Source: Clostridia bacterium (lineage in GTDB: Bacteria > Bacillota > Clostridia > UBA1381 > UBA9506). From it: a DNA stretch of 49,308 nt. The notes under the pieces were generated by a model. That model searched no databases and had not been told where the DNA came from. It worked only from the letters and a program-made list of their open reading frames with translations. Made by a program: the position numbers and the translations under genes. Below are positions 1 through 9,339 of this stretch, piece by piece (positions within the stretch are counted from its first letter, which is position 1; the number at the start of each line of letters is the position of its first letter). The stretch is from positions 1 through 49,308 of the forward strand of contig JAFWAT010000062.1 in NCBI GenBank assembly GCA_017507525.1, given 5' to 3'.

Positions 1-138
1 ACAAAAAGAACGACTGGATTAAGCGCTTTCTGCCGGCACTTCGTTTGGCACAAAGCCTTACTCCATGTCAACGTACATTGCTGTACATTATTACTGAAAG
101 CAAGTACGGAATTTCTGATTTTACGTTGTTATTTATTT

Positions 139-272
139 AGGCTTCCCCTTGAGGGGAAGCTGTCGAACGAAGTAAGACTGATGAGGTGTAGGCAAATTCA
201 CTTGCCGTTAGTTATTCGGATTTTCCACCTCATCCACCGCCTACGGCGGTCCCCCTTCCCCTCAAGGGGAAG
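139..272. repeat. MITE-like dispersed repeat with inverted ends
   Basis: The two ends are inverted copies of each other (142-159 and 255-272), and each end is itself nearly palindromic (TTCCCCT-TG-AGGGGAA). Inside are a second inverted pair, GATGAGGTG at 180-188 and CACCTCATC at 226-234, and a hairpin ACCGCC-TAC-GGCGGT at 236-250. The first 28 nt (139-166) recur identically at 49274-49301. There is no ORF inside, so this is non-autonomous. It lies just downstream of pyrG and could also act as a 3' end structure, although no U-tract follows. Bases 1-138 upstream hold no gene that I can support. Confidence 0.6.
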
Positions 273-292
273 ACTAGTATATAAGAAGAAAC

Positions 293-1900
293 TCATTTTT
301 CATTTTTATATTCCAGACTATATTTCACAAAGTCACGGAACAAGGGATGCGGACGGTTAGGACGGGACTTGAATTCCGGATGGAATATCGCCCCTACAAA
401 CCAACGCTTATCTGCCACTTCTAAGATTTCGCAAAGCTTACCGTCAGGAGATTTGCCGACAAAGTACATGCCTGCTTCTTCCAATCTGTCACGGTAGGCG
501 TTATTAATCTCATACCGATGGCGGTGACGCTCATCAATACTTTCCTTCTGATAAGCTTCAAACACTTTTGTGTTCCGCATCAGGTGGCAAGGATATTTGC
601 CCAAACGCATGGTGTTGCCGGTTTCTTTCACATCTTTCTGGTCCGGCATAATATCAATTACGGGATACACTGTTCCCGGGTCAACCTCTGTTGTGTGCGC
701 TGCCTTTAAGCCAAGAACATTTCTGGCATATTCAACAACGGCAAGCTGCATACCAAGACCGATGCCGAAGAACGGCACGTCTTTTTCGCGCGCATACTGG
801 CAAGCTAAAATCTTACCGGAGATGCCACGGTCACCAAAGCCGGCAGGAACTAAAATGCCGTCAACATCACCCAAGGCTTCTTCCAGATTTTCTTCTGTTA
901 ACAGTTCAGAATTAATCCACTTGATGTCAATTTTAACATCATGGGCAATGCCACTGTGCTTTAACGCCTCAACGATGCTCAAATATGCATCATGCAATGC
1001 TACATACTTGCCCACAAGACCAATGGTGATTTGGTTTTTCAGGTTCTTTGTTTTTTCAACAATGGTCTTCCATTCCTCTAAATCAGGACGATAATCCGGC
1101 AGGCCAAGCTTTTTCAGAACCACTTTTGTGAGTCCCTGTTTTTCAAGAACGAGAGGCACTTCATACAAAGTCGGGATATCGGGATTTGCAATAACCGCCT
1201 CTACGGGAATATTACAGAACAAGGCAAGCTTGTTGATAATGTCATTATCCAAAGGATACGATGTGCGGCACACAACCACATCCGGCTGGATGCCGATGCT
1301 GAGGAGTTCCTTAACGCTGTGCTGCGCAGGCTTAGACTTAAGCTCGCAGGACATTTCAAGATAAGGAATCAGCGCAACGTGAATATACATCACGTTTTCT
1401 CTGCCCACCTCGGTGGCAACCTGGCGGATTGCCTCCAAGAAAGGTAAGCTCTCAATATCACCTACGGTTCCGCCGATTTCGGTGATGACAATATCGTTTT
1501 CACCAGATGAGCCGGCACGATAGATGCGCTCTTTAATTTCATTGGTGATGTGGGGAATAACCTGAACGGTTCCGCCTAAATAATCACCGGTTCTTTCTTT
1601 ATTAATAACGGACCAATAAATCTGTCCCGTGGTAACATCACTGTTAATATTTAAATTTTCATCGGTAAAACGTTCATAATGACCGATGTCTAAGTCGGTT
1701 TCGGCACCATCATCCGTTACGAAGACTTCGCCATGCTGAATGGGGTTCATCATGCCGGGGTCGATATTAATATACGGGTCAAATTTCTGGTTTGTTACTT
1801 TAAAGCCTCTGGCTTTTAAAAGCCGACCAAGTGACGCTGCTGTAATTCCCTTTCCTAAGCCGGAAACAACACCGCCGGTTACAAAGATATATTTTGACAT
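293..1900 (-). CDS. pyrG: CTP synthase (glutaminase nucleophile replaced by Gly)
   Basis: Converts UTP to CTP with ATP and an amino donor, the last step of pyrimidine nucleotide synthesis, in the cytosol. The protein has 535 residues, the usual length. The N-terminal synthase domain (about 1-265) shows the [11 protein letters not shown]-loop near residues 9-18 and the [15 protein letters not shown] segment near 63-77. The C-terminal class I glutamine amidotransferase domain (about 295-530) keeps Gln385, Glu405, His507 and Glu509. However, the nucleophile elbow reads GIGLGMQ, with Gly381 (codon GGT at 758-760) where the family has Cys, and the oxyanion loop reads PAGFG instead of PGGFG. The glutaminase is therefore predicted inactive, leaving ammonia-dependent synthesis. 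The start was set at ATG 1900, behind GGGAGG; a longer frame to 1918 has no ribosome binding site. Single-gene transcript from the promoter at 1934-1962; no GGGCUC-type initiation sequence is seen. Confidence 0.96.
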   Translation of the reverse strand: MSKYIFVTGGVVSGLGKGITAASLGRLLKARGFKVTNQKFDPYINIDPGMMNPIQHGEVFVTDDGAETDLDIGHYERFTDENLNINSDVTTGQIYWSVINKERTGDYLGGTVQVIPHITNEIKERIYRAGSSGENDIVITEIGGTVGDIESLPFLEAIRQVATEVGRENVMYIHVALIPYLEMSCELKSKPAQHSVKELLSIGIQPDVVVCRTSYPLDNDIINKLALFCNIPVEAVIANPDIPTLYEVPLVLEKQGLTKVVLKKLGLPDYRPDLEEWKTIVEKTKNLKNQITIGLVGKYVALHDAYLSIVEALKHSGIAHDVKIDIKWINSELLTEENLEEALGDVDGILVPAGFGDRGISGKILACQYAREKDVPFFGIGLGMQLAVVEYARNVLGLKAAHTTEVDPGTVYPVIDIMPDQKDVKETGNTMRLGKYPCHLMRNTKVFEAYQKESIDERHRHRYEINNAYRDRLEEAGMYFVGKSPDGKLCEILEVADKRWFVGAIFHPEFKSRPNRPHPLFRDFVKYSLEYKNEK

Positions 1901-1933
1901 ACAAAACCCTCCCAGCATATATTCCTACACTAT

Positions 1934-1962
1934 ATTGTAACCATATTTTTGTTGATTGTCAA
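1934..1962 (-). promoter_or_regulatory. pyrG promoter
   Basis: On the minus strand TTGACA (1962-1957) is followed after 17 nt by TACAAT (1939-1934), about 35 bp upstream of the pyrG start. This is close to the sigma-A consensus. Confidence 0.8.
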
Positions 1963-2075
1963 GGTTTTTTTTCCACTTTCAAAGATTTTTCATAAATAGA
2001 TAGCATTTTATAAATTCAGTCTGTTTATTTTAACCAAAGACTGCTTTTATATGCCAGAAATATTTATAAACTATA

Positions 2076-2104
2076 TTGCGGCAACTGCAAACTTATGGTA
2101 AAAT
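2076..2104 (+). promoter_or_regulatory. possible aroQ-comF promoter
   Basis: TTGCGG and TAAAAT are separated by 17 nt, ending 36 bp before the aroQ start. The -35 match is weak, the -10 match is good. The wider gap 1963-2075 shows nothing else. Confidence 0.4.
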
Positions 2105-2140
2105 TATTAACTGTAAATATTTGTATGGGAGGAACAGAGG

Positions 2141-2581
2141 ATGGAAAAGAGAATTCTTTTAATACACGGACCGAATCTCAACATGTTAGGTATTCGTGAG
2201 CCTGAAATTTACGGCCGGACCACCATGGAGCAAATTAACCAGGAGATGATAGAGCTGGGGAAACGTCTGGGAGCAGAGGTTGAATGTTACCAGTCTAACA
2301 GCGAGGGTGCGTTGATTGACAAAATTCAGTCCGCCTATGGTGCAAAGGACGGCATCATCATTAACCCCGGCGCTTACACTCACTACAGCTATGCCATTCA
2401 CGATGCCATAAAGGCTGTGGCTCTGCCTGCCGTTGAAGTGCATTTATCTGACATTCAAAGCCGCGAGGAATTCCGCCGCATTTCTGTTATCCGCCCTGCC
2501 TGCTGTGACCAGGTTGCAGGTTTGGGGAAGGACAGTTATCTGGTGGCGCTGGAAAAGCTTATAACGGATTATGTTTCATAA
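2141..2581 (+). CDS. aroQ: 3-dehydroquinate dehydratase, type II
   Basis: Dehydrates 3-dehydroquinate to 3-dehydroshikimate, the third step of the shikimate route to aromatic amino acids. It has 146 residues, the normal size of the small dodecameric type II enzyme. It shows GPNLNMLG near residue 11, REPEIYG (catalytic Arg and Tyr) near 20-26, [15 protein letters not shown] and EVHLSDI with the catalytic His. Two changes from the common pattern (QSNHEG to QSNSEG, HLSN to HLSD) lie in the binding loops and are probably tolerated. The start follows GGGAGGAACAGAGG. The stop lies 11 nt inside comF, so the two are translationally coupled. No other shikimate genes are nearby. Confidence 0.95.
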   Translation: MEKRILLIHGPNLNMLGIREPEIYGRTTMEQINQEMIELGKRLGAEVECYQSNSEGALIDKIQSAYGAKDGIIINPGAYTHYSYAIHDAIKAVALPAVEVHLSDIQSREEFRRISVIRPACCDQVAGLGKDSYLVALEKLITDYVS

Positions 2582-3338
2582 AATATTAGACTTAGTCTTT
2601 CCGGAGCGCTGTATTGCTTGCGGAAGCATTATGAAACCAGCCAAAAGCCGTGTTGCCATCTGCCCGCATTGCCTAGAGACGCTTATCTTTTTAGATGAAG
2701 TCCCCACCTGCAGAATCTGCGGCTGTCAGTTGGATGGCCCTGAACCTTTTTGCCTAACGTGCCAAACCCATCAGCATTATTTTACGCGCGCCGTTTCATG
2801 CTTTCCTTATAAAGGCGGCGTGCGCCATGCCGTTTTGCAGTATAAGTTCGGCGGTCGGCGGGACTATTGCCGGACCTTTTCCCATCTTTTAACTTACAGA
2901 GTTTTACCCTTTCATAAAGAGCATCCTTTTGACTGTGTTGTGTGCGCGCCAATGACAAAGGCAGCACTTGCCGAGCGCGGTTATCACCAGACGGCACTCA
3001 TGGCATCCCGGGTTGCCGATGCTTTACAGATTCCATTTCTGGCAGATGCACTCGTAAAAACAAAAGAAACGAAAAAGCAGAGCACACTTTCCGGCTATTC
3101 TGAAAGATTTAAAAACGTTGAAAAGGCTTTTGCGCTCTCCCTGCCCAAAAGCATGTTTGCCGGTAAAAACATTTTATTAATTGACGATGTGTTAACCACC
3201 GGCGCAACTGCAGACGCTCTTGCCAAGATACTAGACGCAGCCGGAGCCAAGCGTATTTTTGTTGCTACCCTCGCCGGTACACAAAAGGAATTATATGAAC
3301 CGGTGACGGAAGAAGATGAATTGATGGTTACATATTAA
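2571..3338 (+). CDS. ComF family phosphoribosyltransferase-like protein
   Basis: A ComF-type protein of 255 residues. The N-terminus holds two Cys pairs typical of the family's zinc-binding region (CIACG near 14, CPHC near 32, then CRIC and CLTC near 47-65). The C-terminal half is a type I phosphoribosyltransferase fold with the PRPP motif [12 protein letters not shown] near residue 206. Relatives are needed for DNA uptake in competent bacteria and probably act in the cytosol on transforming DNA, but many carriers are not known to be competent and the exact reaction is unsettled. No other competence gene is in the window. It overlaps aroQ by 11 nt and ends before a bidirectional terminator. 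Confidence 0.88.
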   Translation: MFHKILDLVFPERCIACGSIMKPAKSRVAICPHCLETLIFLDEVPTCRICGCQLDGPEPFCLTCQTHQHYFTRAVSCFPYKGGVRHAVLQYKFGGRRDYCRTFSHLLTYRVLPFHKEHPFDCVVCAPMTKAALAERGYHQTALMASRVADALQIPFLADALVKTKETKKQSTLSGYSERFKNVEKAFALSLPKSMFAGKNILLIDDVLTTGATADALAKILDAAGAKRIFVATLAGTQKELYEPVTEEDELMVTY

Positions 3339-3367
3339 TTAAGGAAGAAAGTCTGAAAATAATTTAG

Positions 3368-3385
3368 ATTGCGAATCGCCCCTAC
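3368..3385. repeat. partial copy of the GCGATTC palindrome repeat
   Basis: The half-site GCGAATCGCCCCTAC matches the right arm of the palindromic repeat found whole at 15446, 33933, 38740 and 44823. The left arm is missing. Confidence 0.5.
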
Positions 3386-3415
3386 ATTAAAATGCATAAA
3401 GAAACAATACAAAAG

Positions 3416-3448
3416 GGCTGTGACGAAATAAATCATTTTGTCACAGCC
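3416..3448. terminator. bidirectional terminator between comF and leuS
   Basis: GGCTGTGACGAAA pairs with TTTTGTCACAGCC across a short AT-rich loop. T-rich sequence follows on the plus strand (TCTTATCTTTT) and CCCTTTTGT follows on the minus strand, so it can end both converging transcripts. Confidence 0.8.
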
Positions 3449-3464
3449 TCTTATCTTTTATAAC

Positions 3465-5876
3465 TTATTTTACAACAAAGTTCACTAATTTATCCGGCAC
3501 GCAGATGGTTTTAACCACGGTTTTACCCTCTAAAAGGTTCTTCACAACCTCCTCAGCGAGTGCCGCTTCGCCTAAACCGTCACGGTCAAGCCCTGCAGGA
3601 ACAACGATTTTGCCCTTTACCTTGCCGTTTAACTGAACAACCACTTCTACGGATGCGTCTATCGTCTTTGCTTCATCATATTCCGGCCATTTTGCCTCGT
3701 TGAGGTTGCCGCCAAAGCCGGCGTTTTCCCACATTTCCTCTGTGATGTGCGGTGCGGTGGGGTTTAAGAGCAACAGGAAGGTTCTAAGCTCACCGCGAGT
3801 AACGCTGCCTTTCTTATAAAAATCGTTAATCAACGCCATCAGGGTTGCGATTGCGGTATTAAACTTCATGCGTTCAATATCTTCTGATACCTTTTTGATG
3901 GTTTTGTGCATGGTGTTCTCAAGGTCAGCAGAATAGCCTTCTTCATCTGAGAGGATTTCCTGCAGATTCCATACACGCTCCATGAACCGGTAGCAGCCCT
4001 TAACGCCGTTCATGGACCAAGGCGTTGCTTGGTCAAAAGCACCGATGAACATTTCATAGGTACGGAAGGTGTCAGCACCGAAATCGTTTACGATATCATC
4101 CGGATTCACCACGTTGCCACGAGATTTTGACATCTTTTCATTATTTTCACCCAGAATCATACCGTGAGAGGTACGCTTTTGATAGGGTTCCGGCGTGTTC
4201 ACTACACCAATGTCATATAAGAACTTGTGCCAGAAGCGGGAATACAAAAGATGCAGGGTGGTATGCTCCATACCGCCGTTATACCAGTCAACCGGCATCC
4301 AGTAATTAATGGCTTCTGCTGACGCCGGTGCATCATTGTTGCCCGGGTCAATGTAGCGCAGGAAGTACCAGGAGGAGCCTGCCCACTGGGGCATGGTATC
4401 CGTTTCACGAACAGCGTGACCGCCGCACTTAGGACAGGTGGTGTTCACCCAGTCTTCAATCTTAGACAACGGAGATTCGCCATTGTCTGTAGGTTCGTAG
4501 TTGTCAACCTCAGGCAGGGTCAGAGGGAGTTCAGACTCAGGCAATGCTACCCAACCGCACTTGTCACAGTGCACTAAAGGAATGGGTTCACCCCAGTACC
4601 GTTGACGGGAGAATACCCAGTCACGAAGCTTGTAGTTAACCTTCTTTTTACCAATGCCCTTTTCTTCAAGAAAATCACGAATGGCAGCGATTGCTTCTTT
4701 TACTTCCATGCCGTCTAAGAAGCCGGAGTTCACCATTTTGCCGCTATCGGTATCGGTGTAAGCAGCTTTTTGCACATCTTCACCACCCGCAACAACCTCA
4801 ATAATCGGCAGAGCGAACTTCTTCGCAAAATCCCAGTCACGGTCATCATGAGCCGGAACTGCCATAATGGCACCGGTGCCGTAGCTCATTAACACATAGT
4901 CAGAGATAAAAATGGGAATTTCTTTTTCGTTAACAGGGTTTACAGCAAAAAGCCCGTTTAAGCAAACGCCGGTTTTCTCCTTGGCAAGCTCAGTACGCTC
5001 AAATTCAGACTTCTTTGCTGCATTTTCACGGTAAGCTACTGCTTCATCGTAGTTTTTAATCATATCCTTAAATTTTTCAACATAAGGATGCTCCGGTGAC
5101 AGAACCATATAGGTTGCACCGAACAGGGTATCGGGGCGGGTGGTATAAACCGTTACCTTTTCGTCAGTGCCGCTGATTTTAAATTCAACCTCGGCACCCT
5201 CAGAACGGCCAATCCAGTTTTTCTGCTGGGTTTTTACCTTTTCTATGTAGTTAAGGTCATCTAAATCATCAATGAGTCGCTGTGCATACTCTGTAATTTT
5301 CAGCATCCACTGGCTCTTGTTCCGGCGTACAACCTCGCTGCCGCAACGTTCGCAAACGCCGTTTACTACCTCTTCATTTGCAAGACCGACCTTACAGGAG
5401 GTACAGAAGTTGATGGGCATTTCCTGCTTATAGGCAAGACCCTTTTCAAACAGCTTTAAGAAAATCCATTGGGTCCATTTGTAATAGGCTGCATCGGTGG
5501 TGTTAATCTCACGGGTCCAGTCAAAGGAAAAGCCAATGCTCTGGAGCTGGCGTTTAAAGTTTGCCACGTTATCTGCTGTAACCTTTTTCGGATGGATTTT
5601 GTTGGCAATGGCAAAATTCTCCGTAGGCAGACCAAATGCATCCCAGCCAATGGGGTACAATACGTTATAACCTTCTAAGCGGCGCTTGCGGGCAACAATG
5701 TCAAGAGCTGTGTAGCTTCTGGGGTGACCAACATGCAAGCCGTGACCAGACGGATAAGGGAACTCTACCAAGCCGTAGAATTTCGGCATGGTGTAATCGT
5801 CCTTTGCACGAAAGGTGTTGTTTTTATACCAGTTGTCCTGCCACTTTTTTTCAATTTTCTGAAATTGATATTCCAT
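3465..5876 (-). CDS. leuS: leucyl-tRNA synthetase
   Basis: Charges tRNA-Leu with leucine in the cytosol. It has 803 residues, the bacterial LeuRS size. The class I signatures are present: HVGH near residue 47 and KMSKS near 580. The editing insertion carries the Thr-rich TTRPDTLFG and AVPAHDDRD motifs that hydrolyse mischarged tRNA. CxxC pairs (CTSC/CERC, CPKC) suggest zinc knuckles. It is the last gene of the trxA-yhbY-nadD-yqeK-rsfS-leuS operon, only 5 nt after rsfS, so unlike many leuS genes in this phylum it has no room for its own T-box leader. The start ATG follows AAAGAGG. Confidence 0.98.
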   Translation of the reverse strand: MEYQFQKIEKKWQDNWYKNNTFRAKDDYTMPKFYGLVEFPYPSGHGLHVGHPRSYTALDIVARKRRLEGYNVLYPIGWDAFGLPTENFAIANKIHPKKVTADNVANFKRQLQSIGFSFDWTREINTTDAAYYKWTQWIFLKLFEKGLAYKQEMPINFCTSCKVGLANEEVVNGVCERCGSEVVRRNKSQWMLKITEYAQRLIDDLDDLNYIEKVKTQQKNWIGRSEGAEVEFKISGTDEKVTVYTTRPDTLFGATYMVLSPEHPYVEKFKDMIKNYDEAVAYRENAAKKSEFERTELAKEKTGVCLNGLFAVNPVNEKEIPIFISDYVLMSYGTGAIMAVPAHDDRDWDFAKKFALPIIEVVAGGEDVQKAAYTDTDSGKMVNSGFLDGMEVKEAIAAIRDFLEEKGIGKKKVNYKLRDWVFSRQRYWGEPIPLVHCDKCGWVALPESELPLTLPEVDNYEPTDNGESPLSKIEDWVNTTCPKCGGHAVRETDTMPQWAGSSWYFLRYIDPGNNDAPASAEAINYWMPVDWYNGGMEHTTLHLLYSRFWHKFLYDIGVVNTPEPYQKRTSHGMILGENNEKMSKSRGNVVNPDDIVNDFGADTFRTYEMFIGAFDQATPWSMNGVKGCYRFMERVWNLQEILSDEEGYSADLENTMHKTIKKVSEDIERMKFNTAIATLMALINDFYKKGSVTRGELRTFLLLLNPTAPHITEEMWENAGFGGNLNEAKWPEYDEAKTIDASVEVVVQLNGKVKGKIVVPAGLDRDGLGEAALAEEVVKNLLEGKTVVKTICVPDKLVNFVVK

Positions 5877-5881
5877 CCTCT

Positions 5882-6241
5882 TTAGTCCTCCTCTATAATC
5901 TCGTCTAAGTTCAGCTCTAAAGCATCTGACCAGAGCTTCTCCAGACCGTAAAACTCACGGGTTTCCTGATAAAATATATGCACAATAACATCAGAATAAT
6001 CCATTAAAATCCAGTTAAAGCCTTGCTTACCCTCTTTTTGGAAAAGCATAATTTCCTTCTTTTCCATTTCCTCCTCCAAGGTGTCTGCCAGGGCTTTTAC
6101 CTGGGTAGAAGACTGGGCGGAGCAAATTACAAAATAATCTGCCAAAAGAGTCAGGTCCGAAACCTGAAGTGCCTTAATATCCTTTGCTTTTTTATTGTCT
6201 AAATGCCGGATGATGGCTTTTGCTTTGTCAAGTGATGTCAT
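5882..6241 (-). CDS. rsfS: ribosome silencing factor RsfS
   Basis: A 119-residue RsfS/DUF143 protein. The family binds ribosomal protein L14 and blocks joining of the subunits when nutrients are scarce. Typical blocks are [24 protein letters not shown]-like [22 protein letters not shown] and YGLEKLW. The start overlaps the yqeK stop by 4 nt (ATGA), which gives translational coupling. It sits in the conserved nadD-yqeK-rsfS-leuS order. Confidence 0.95.
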   Translation of the reverse strand: MTSLDKAKAIIRHLDNKKAKDIKALQVSDLTLLADYFVICSAQSSTQVKALADTLEEEMEKKEIMLFQKEGKQGFNWILMDYSDVIVHIFYQETREFYGLEKLWSDALELNLDEIIEED

Positions 6242-6837
6242 CCTGTCACCTTCTCCTTACAAATCTCTAAAAAATATTGCTGCGCCTGCAGGGTTTGACT
6301 ATGTAACTTTTTGTGCCGATGCTGAATATATTCAATTGTGCGCTCAAGCGCAAACAACATGGCACAATCTAAGTTCGTTTTACACAGCGCACGAAGTTCT
6401 TCAATTCCCTCAAAGGGTGTTCGGTTCGGCTCAATAATGTCTGCCAGATACAAAATCTTTTCCAAATCGGTCATTCTTTCTCTGCCCAGTGTATGATATT
6501 TGACCGCATCAATAATTTCAACATCTAAAATCCCAAATTCAGTTTCCAGCATTTTGGCGCCCAAATCTGCATGAATCAGACCCCGCTGTTCTTTTTTCAC
6601 CGGGTCCAGCAAAACGCCCAACTCCTTGCAAAGAGGAATCCTTTTATTTTTATCAATATCCTTGGCGCAATCGTGCAAAAGACCGGCAAGCTGCGCTTTT
6701 TCCACATCCACCCCAAAAATTTCTGCCATCTCTACAGCCGTTTCCATCACGCCGATAGAATGACGGTAACGCTTCTCCGTCAGCATTCCTTTCAGCTTCT
6801 CTTCCATTGCTTCAAGATCCATTCTGGCTAATTCCAT
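6238..6837 (-). CDS. yqeK: YqeK-type HD-domain symmetrical Ap4A hydrolase
   Basis: A 199-residue HD-domain phosphohydrolase. YqeK proteins split diadenosine tetraphosphate to two ADP. The HD metal ligands are visible: RHSIGV near residue 24, LLHDCAKD near 53, HADLG near 87 and KYHTLGR near 112, followed by ADIIEPNR. It starts after GGAGGAAAGC. It lies between nadD and rsfS, the usual context, and overlaps rsfS by 4 nt. Confidence 0.93.
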   Translation of the reverse strand: MELARMDLEAMEEKLKGMLTEKRYRHSIGVMETAVEMAEIFGVDVEKAQLAGLLHDCAKDIDKNKRIPLCKELGVLLDPVKKEQRGLIHADLGAKMLETEFGILDVEIIDAVKYHTLGRERMTDLEKILYLADIIEPNRTPFEGIEELRALCKTNLDCAMLFALERTIEYIQHRHKKLHSQTLQAQQYFLEICKEKVTG

Positions 6838-6862
6838 GCTTTCCTCCGTAGTCTTTCGTTTC

Positions 6863-7456
6863 TTAACCTTTGTATAAACCCTTTGCCTCTATATATTCCG
6901 CAATCACCGGCGGCACCAAACGGGAAATATCCTCTCCCTCTTTCACCATCTGCCGGATTTTGGTTGATGAGATGTCCATGAAAATGTTATCTAAAAAGAA
7001 CACTCTGGGTGGCGCTTCATCCCCGGAGAATCGGGATAAAAAAGTAGATTTATCCACATCCGGGCGGGATACCACCACGAAATTACACAGCCTCATCAGT
7101 TCCCGGTAATGCCACCAGGAGGGCAAATCCCGAAAAGAGTCTGCACCGATGATAAAATAAATTTCATCCTCAGGATACAGCTCCTTAAAATGCTGCAACG
7201 TTTTGGTGCTGTAGCTTTTTTCGGTTTTTAAAAGCTCCCAATCGGAAACAAAAGCACCCTCTTTTTCCGCTGCCAGCCTAACCATGGCAAGCCTATGGGC
7301 CTTGTCTGTAATTGTCTGCTCTGTTTTATGGGGCGGATCCCCGGCGGGAATAAAAATAATTCTGTCAAGCTGCAGGTGATTTTTTGCTGCCTGCGCCACC
7401 TTCATATGTCCGTTATGCAAGGGGTCAAAGGTGCCGCCGTATAACCCAGTTTTCAC
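6863..7456 (-). CDS. nadD: nicotinate-nucleotide adenylyltransferase
   Basis: Adenylates nicotinate mononucleotide to deamido-NAD, a core step of NAD synthesis. It has 197 residues from the chosen start. GGTFDPLHNGH near residues 6-16 is the nucleotidyltransferase HIGH-like motif, and SSTKIR near 162 is the second phosphate-binding motif. An ATG at 7495 in the same frame has no clear ribosome binding site, whereas GTG 7456 lies 8 nt after AAGGA and gives the normal N-terminus, so GTG was chosen. Between yhbY and yqeK in the operon. Confidence 0.95.
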   Translation of the reverse strand: MKTGLYGGTFDPLHNGHMKVAQAAKNHLQLDRIIFIPAGDPPHKTEQTITDKAHRLAMVRLAAEKEGAFVSDWELLKTEKSYSTKTLQHFKELYPEDEIYFIIGADSFRDLPSWWHYRELMRLCNFVVVSRPDVDKSTFLSRFSGDEAPPRVFFLDNIFMDISSTKIRQMVKEGEDISRLVPPVIAEYIEAKGLYKG

Positions 7457-7507
7457 AAAATCATTCCTTATATTGAGGGAAAGCGTATCCCTCAAGTCTT
7501 AAACTTG

Positions 7508-7795
7508 TTAAATTTCAATGGTTTTATTTTCTCTTGATTCGCGGTAAACCACAAACTTTGACCCGATAGACTGCACGGGTTCAGCATGCAGGCATTCTGC
7601 AACGTAATTGCAGGTTGCCTTTGTGTCAAGCATTGCGGTTTCTAAAATTGAGATTTTAACCAACTCGCGAGCCTCCAAGGCATCATCAACCTGTTTTAAA
7701 AAGTTGTCACATATGCCACCTTTACCAATCTGCAAAATAGCAGGGATGCCGTTTGCCATTTTCCGCAGTGCTGCTCTTTGTTTCCCTGTAATCAT
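7508..7795 (-). CDS. yhbY: YhbY family RNA-binding protein (CRM domain)
   Basis: A 95-residue single CRM-domain protein associated with pre-50S ribosomal particles in other bacteria. It shows the ITGKQRAALRKMAN start and the IGKGGI loop near residue 26, with basic and hydrophobic residues spaced as in the family. ATG 7795 was chosen because it follows CAGGAG and begins at the usual MITGKQR; the longer frame to 7867 runs into trxA. Second gene of the trxA operon. Confidence 0.92.
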   Translation of the reverse strand: MITGKQRAALRKMANGIPAILQIGKGGICDNFLKQVDDALEARELVKISILETAMLDTKATCNYVAECLHAEPVQSIGSKFVVYRESRENKTIEI

Positions 7796-7817
7796 GAAAT
7801 TTCTCCTGTCTTTTTGT

Positions 7818-8147
7818 CTATAGTGCCTGATTGAGCATTTCCTCAAAGTGCGCTTTGGGGTATGCACCGGAAACCTGCTCTACAATTTCACCTTTTTTAA
7901 ACACAATAACGGTAGGAATCGTCATAACGTTATATTGAATTGCAAGGGACGCTTCTTCATCCACATTCACCTTGCCAACCACTGCACGACCTTCATATTC
8001 TTCAGCCAGTTGGTCAATCAGCGGTGAAACCATGCGGCAGGGGCCACACCAAGATGCCCAGAAATCCACCAAAACAGGTTTATCACACTTTAAAACTTCC
8101 TGCTCAAAATTTGCTTCTGTAAATGTTTTAATTACTTCGTTTGCCAT
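7818..8147 (-). CDS. trxA: thioredoxin
   Basis: A 109-residue cytosolic thioredoxin that reduces protein disulfides. It has the redox motif WCGPC near residues 31-35 and the cis-Pro loop TIPTVIVF near 75. The start follows AAAGGGTGCAAAGAG. First gene of a six-gene operon reading into yhbY, nadD, yqeK, rsfS and leuS; the operon lacks the obg gene that often leads this group. No thioredoxin reductase is in the window. Confidence 0.97.
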   Translation of the reverse strand: MANEVIKTFTEANFEQEVLKCDKPVLVDFWASWCGPCRMVSPLIDQLAEEYEGRAVVGKVNVDEEASLAIQYNVMTIPTVIVFKKGEIVEQVSGAYPKAHFEEMLNQAL

Positions 8148-8232
8148 CTCTTTGCACCCTTTCTTTACAGTTGTATTTATTATGACCCATAAAATTAAAT
8201 TTATTTTGTAAGCATCTAATTTCTCATTCTTT

Positions 8233-8261
8233 ATGATACCACAATTTCACTTTTTTGTAAA
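8233..8261 (-). promoter_or_regulatory. trxA operon promoter
   Basis: On the minus strand TTTACA (8261-8256), a 17-nt spacer and TATCAT (8238-8233), about 85 bp before trxA. Confidence 0.7.
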
Positions 8262-8350
8262 CAAAAAAAGTGATAAATCCGCTAAAACTTCTCACAAAAC
8301 TTATAAAAGGTCTCAATTTGTAAAATTAAAGGGTTTTCTCTTTCGTCATA

Positions 8351-8379
8351 TTGACTTTTTTTCTTTCGTATATTATAAT
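8351..8379 (+). promoter_or_regulatory. degV-lysC promoter
   Basis: TTGACT, 17-nt spacer and a perfect TATAAT, about 70 bp before degV. The gap 8148-8449 holds this and the divergent trxA promoter and nothing else seen. Confidence 0.82.
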
Positions 8380-8449
8380 GATATAATAAAATATTTCTGC
8401 CTTTAAGGCATATATATCTTACATCCCTAACCAAAAGGAGAGGATTTTA

Positions 8450-9307
8450 ATGGGGAAGAAAGTTGTTTTATCCGCAGACTCAACCTGTGACTTAACCCCT
8501 GAGTTGTTTGAAAAGTACAACATCAGCCGTTTGCCCCTGTACATAACTTTTGGCGAAGAAAGCTTTCGTGACGGCATAGAAATCACGCCGGACGAATTAT
8601 ATCAAAAAGTAAAAGAAACCGGTGTTTTGCCCAAGACCTCGGCTGTTTCCGTTGGTGATTTTATTGAATACTTCGAAAAGCTTTTAGAAGATGCTGACCA
8701 AATCATTCATTTTTCTTTAAGCTCCGGCCTTTCCTGCACTTACCAGAATGCTGTTTTGGCAGCAGCGGATTTTAATGGCAGAGTATTCCTCGTGGATACA
8801 TTAAATTTATCCACAGGCGAAGCGCTAACCATTCTGCATGCTGCAGAATTGTTGGCTGCCGGTCACACGGCAGAAGAAATTGTGGCAGATTGCGAGAGCT
8901 ATGTAAAGCGCGTTGACGCCAGCTTCATTGTAGATAATCTTGAATTTTTACGCAAAGGCGGCCGTTGCAGTGCCCTTGCTGCTCTGGGTGCCAACCTGCT
9001 GAGCATCAAGCCCTGCATTGAGGTTGGTGGCGGCAAAATGGACGTGGGCAAAAAATACCGCGGTAAGTTTAAAGCTGTTTTGCAAAAATATATTGAAGAG
9101 CGACTGGCTTCTGACGATATTGATACAAGTCGCATCTTTGTTACCCATGCCGGCTGTGCCGACGATGTGGTAGAGGCAGCCTATCAGGCTGTTTTGGATA
9201 CCGGTTTGTTTTCAGAAGTTCTGCAAACCCGTGCCGGATGTACCATTTCATCCCATTGCGGTCCGGACACCTTAGGTATTTTGTTTGTCCGTAACCGGGA
9301 AATTTAA
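8450..9307 (+). CDS. DegV family fatty-acid-binding protein
   Basis: A 285-residue DegV protein. The family binds fatty acids; in Gram-positive bacteria, FakB members present the acid to the kinase FakA. The N-terminus has the family pattern SADSTCDLTPEL, then RDGIEITPDELY, and the HFSLSSGLSCTYQNA segment whose Ser contacts the carboxylate in relatives, and RKGGRCSALAAL near 163. No fakA partner is nearby, so fatty-acid kinase function is inference. It starts 6 nt after AGGAGAGG and is 32 nt ahead of lysC, probably in one transcript. Confidence 0.92.
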   Translation: MGKKVVLSADSTCDLTPELFEKYNISRLPLYITFGEESFRDGIEITPDELYQKVKETGVLPKTSAVSVGDFIEYFEKLLEDADQIIHFSLSSGLSCTYQNAVLAAADFNGRVFLVDTLNLSTGEALTILHAAELLAAGHTAEEIVADCESYVKRVDASFIVDNLEFLRKGGRCSALAALGANLLSIKPCIEVGGGKMDVGKKYRGKFKAVLQKYIEERLASDDIDTSRIFVTHAGCADDVVEAAYQAVLDTGLFSEVLQTRAGCTISSHCGPDTLGILFVRNREI

Positions 9308-9339
9308 ATTGTGTTAATTATTGCGAAAGGACTGATCCC

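Noticed and set aside
4127-4309. Antisense open frames within leuS, pckG and other long genes
   Set aside because: They are shadows of real genes on the opposite strand with no supporting features.
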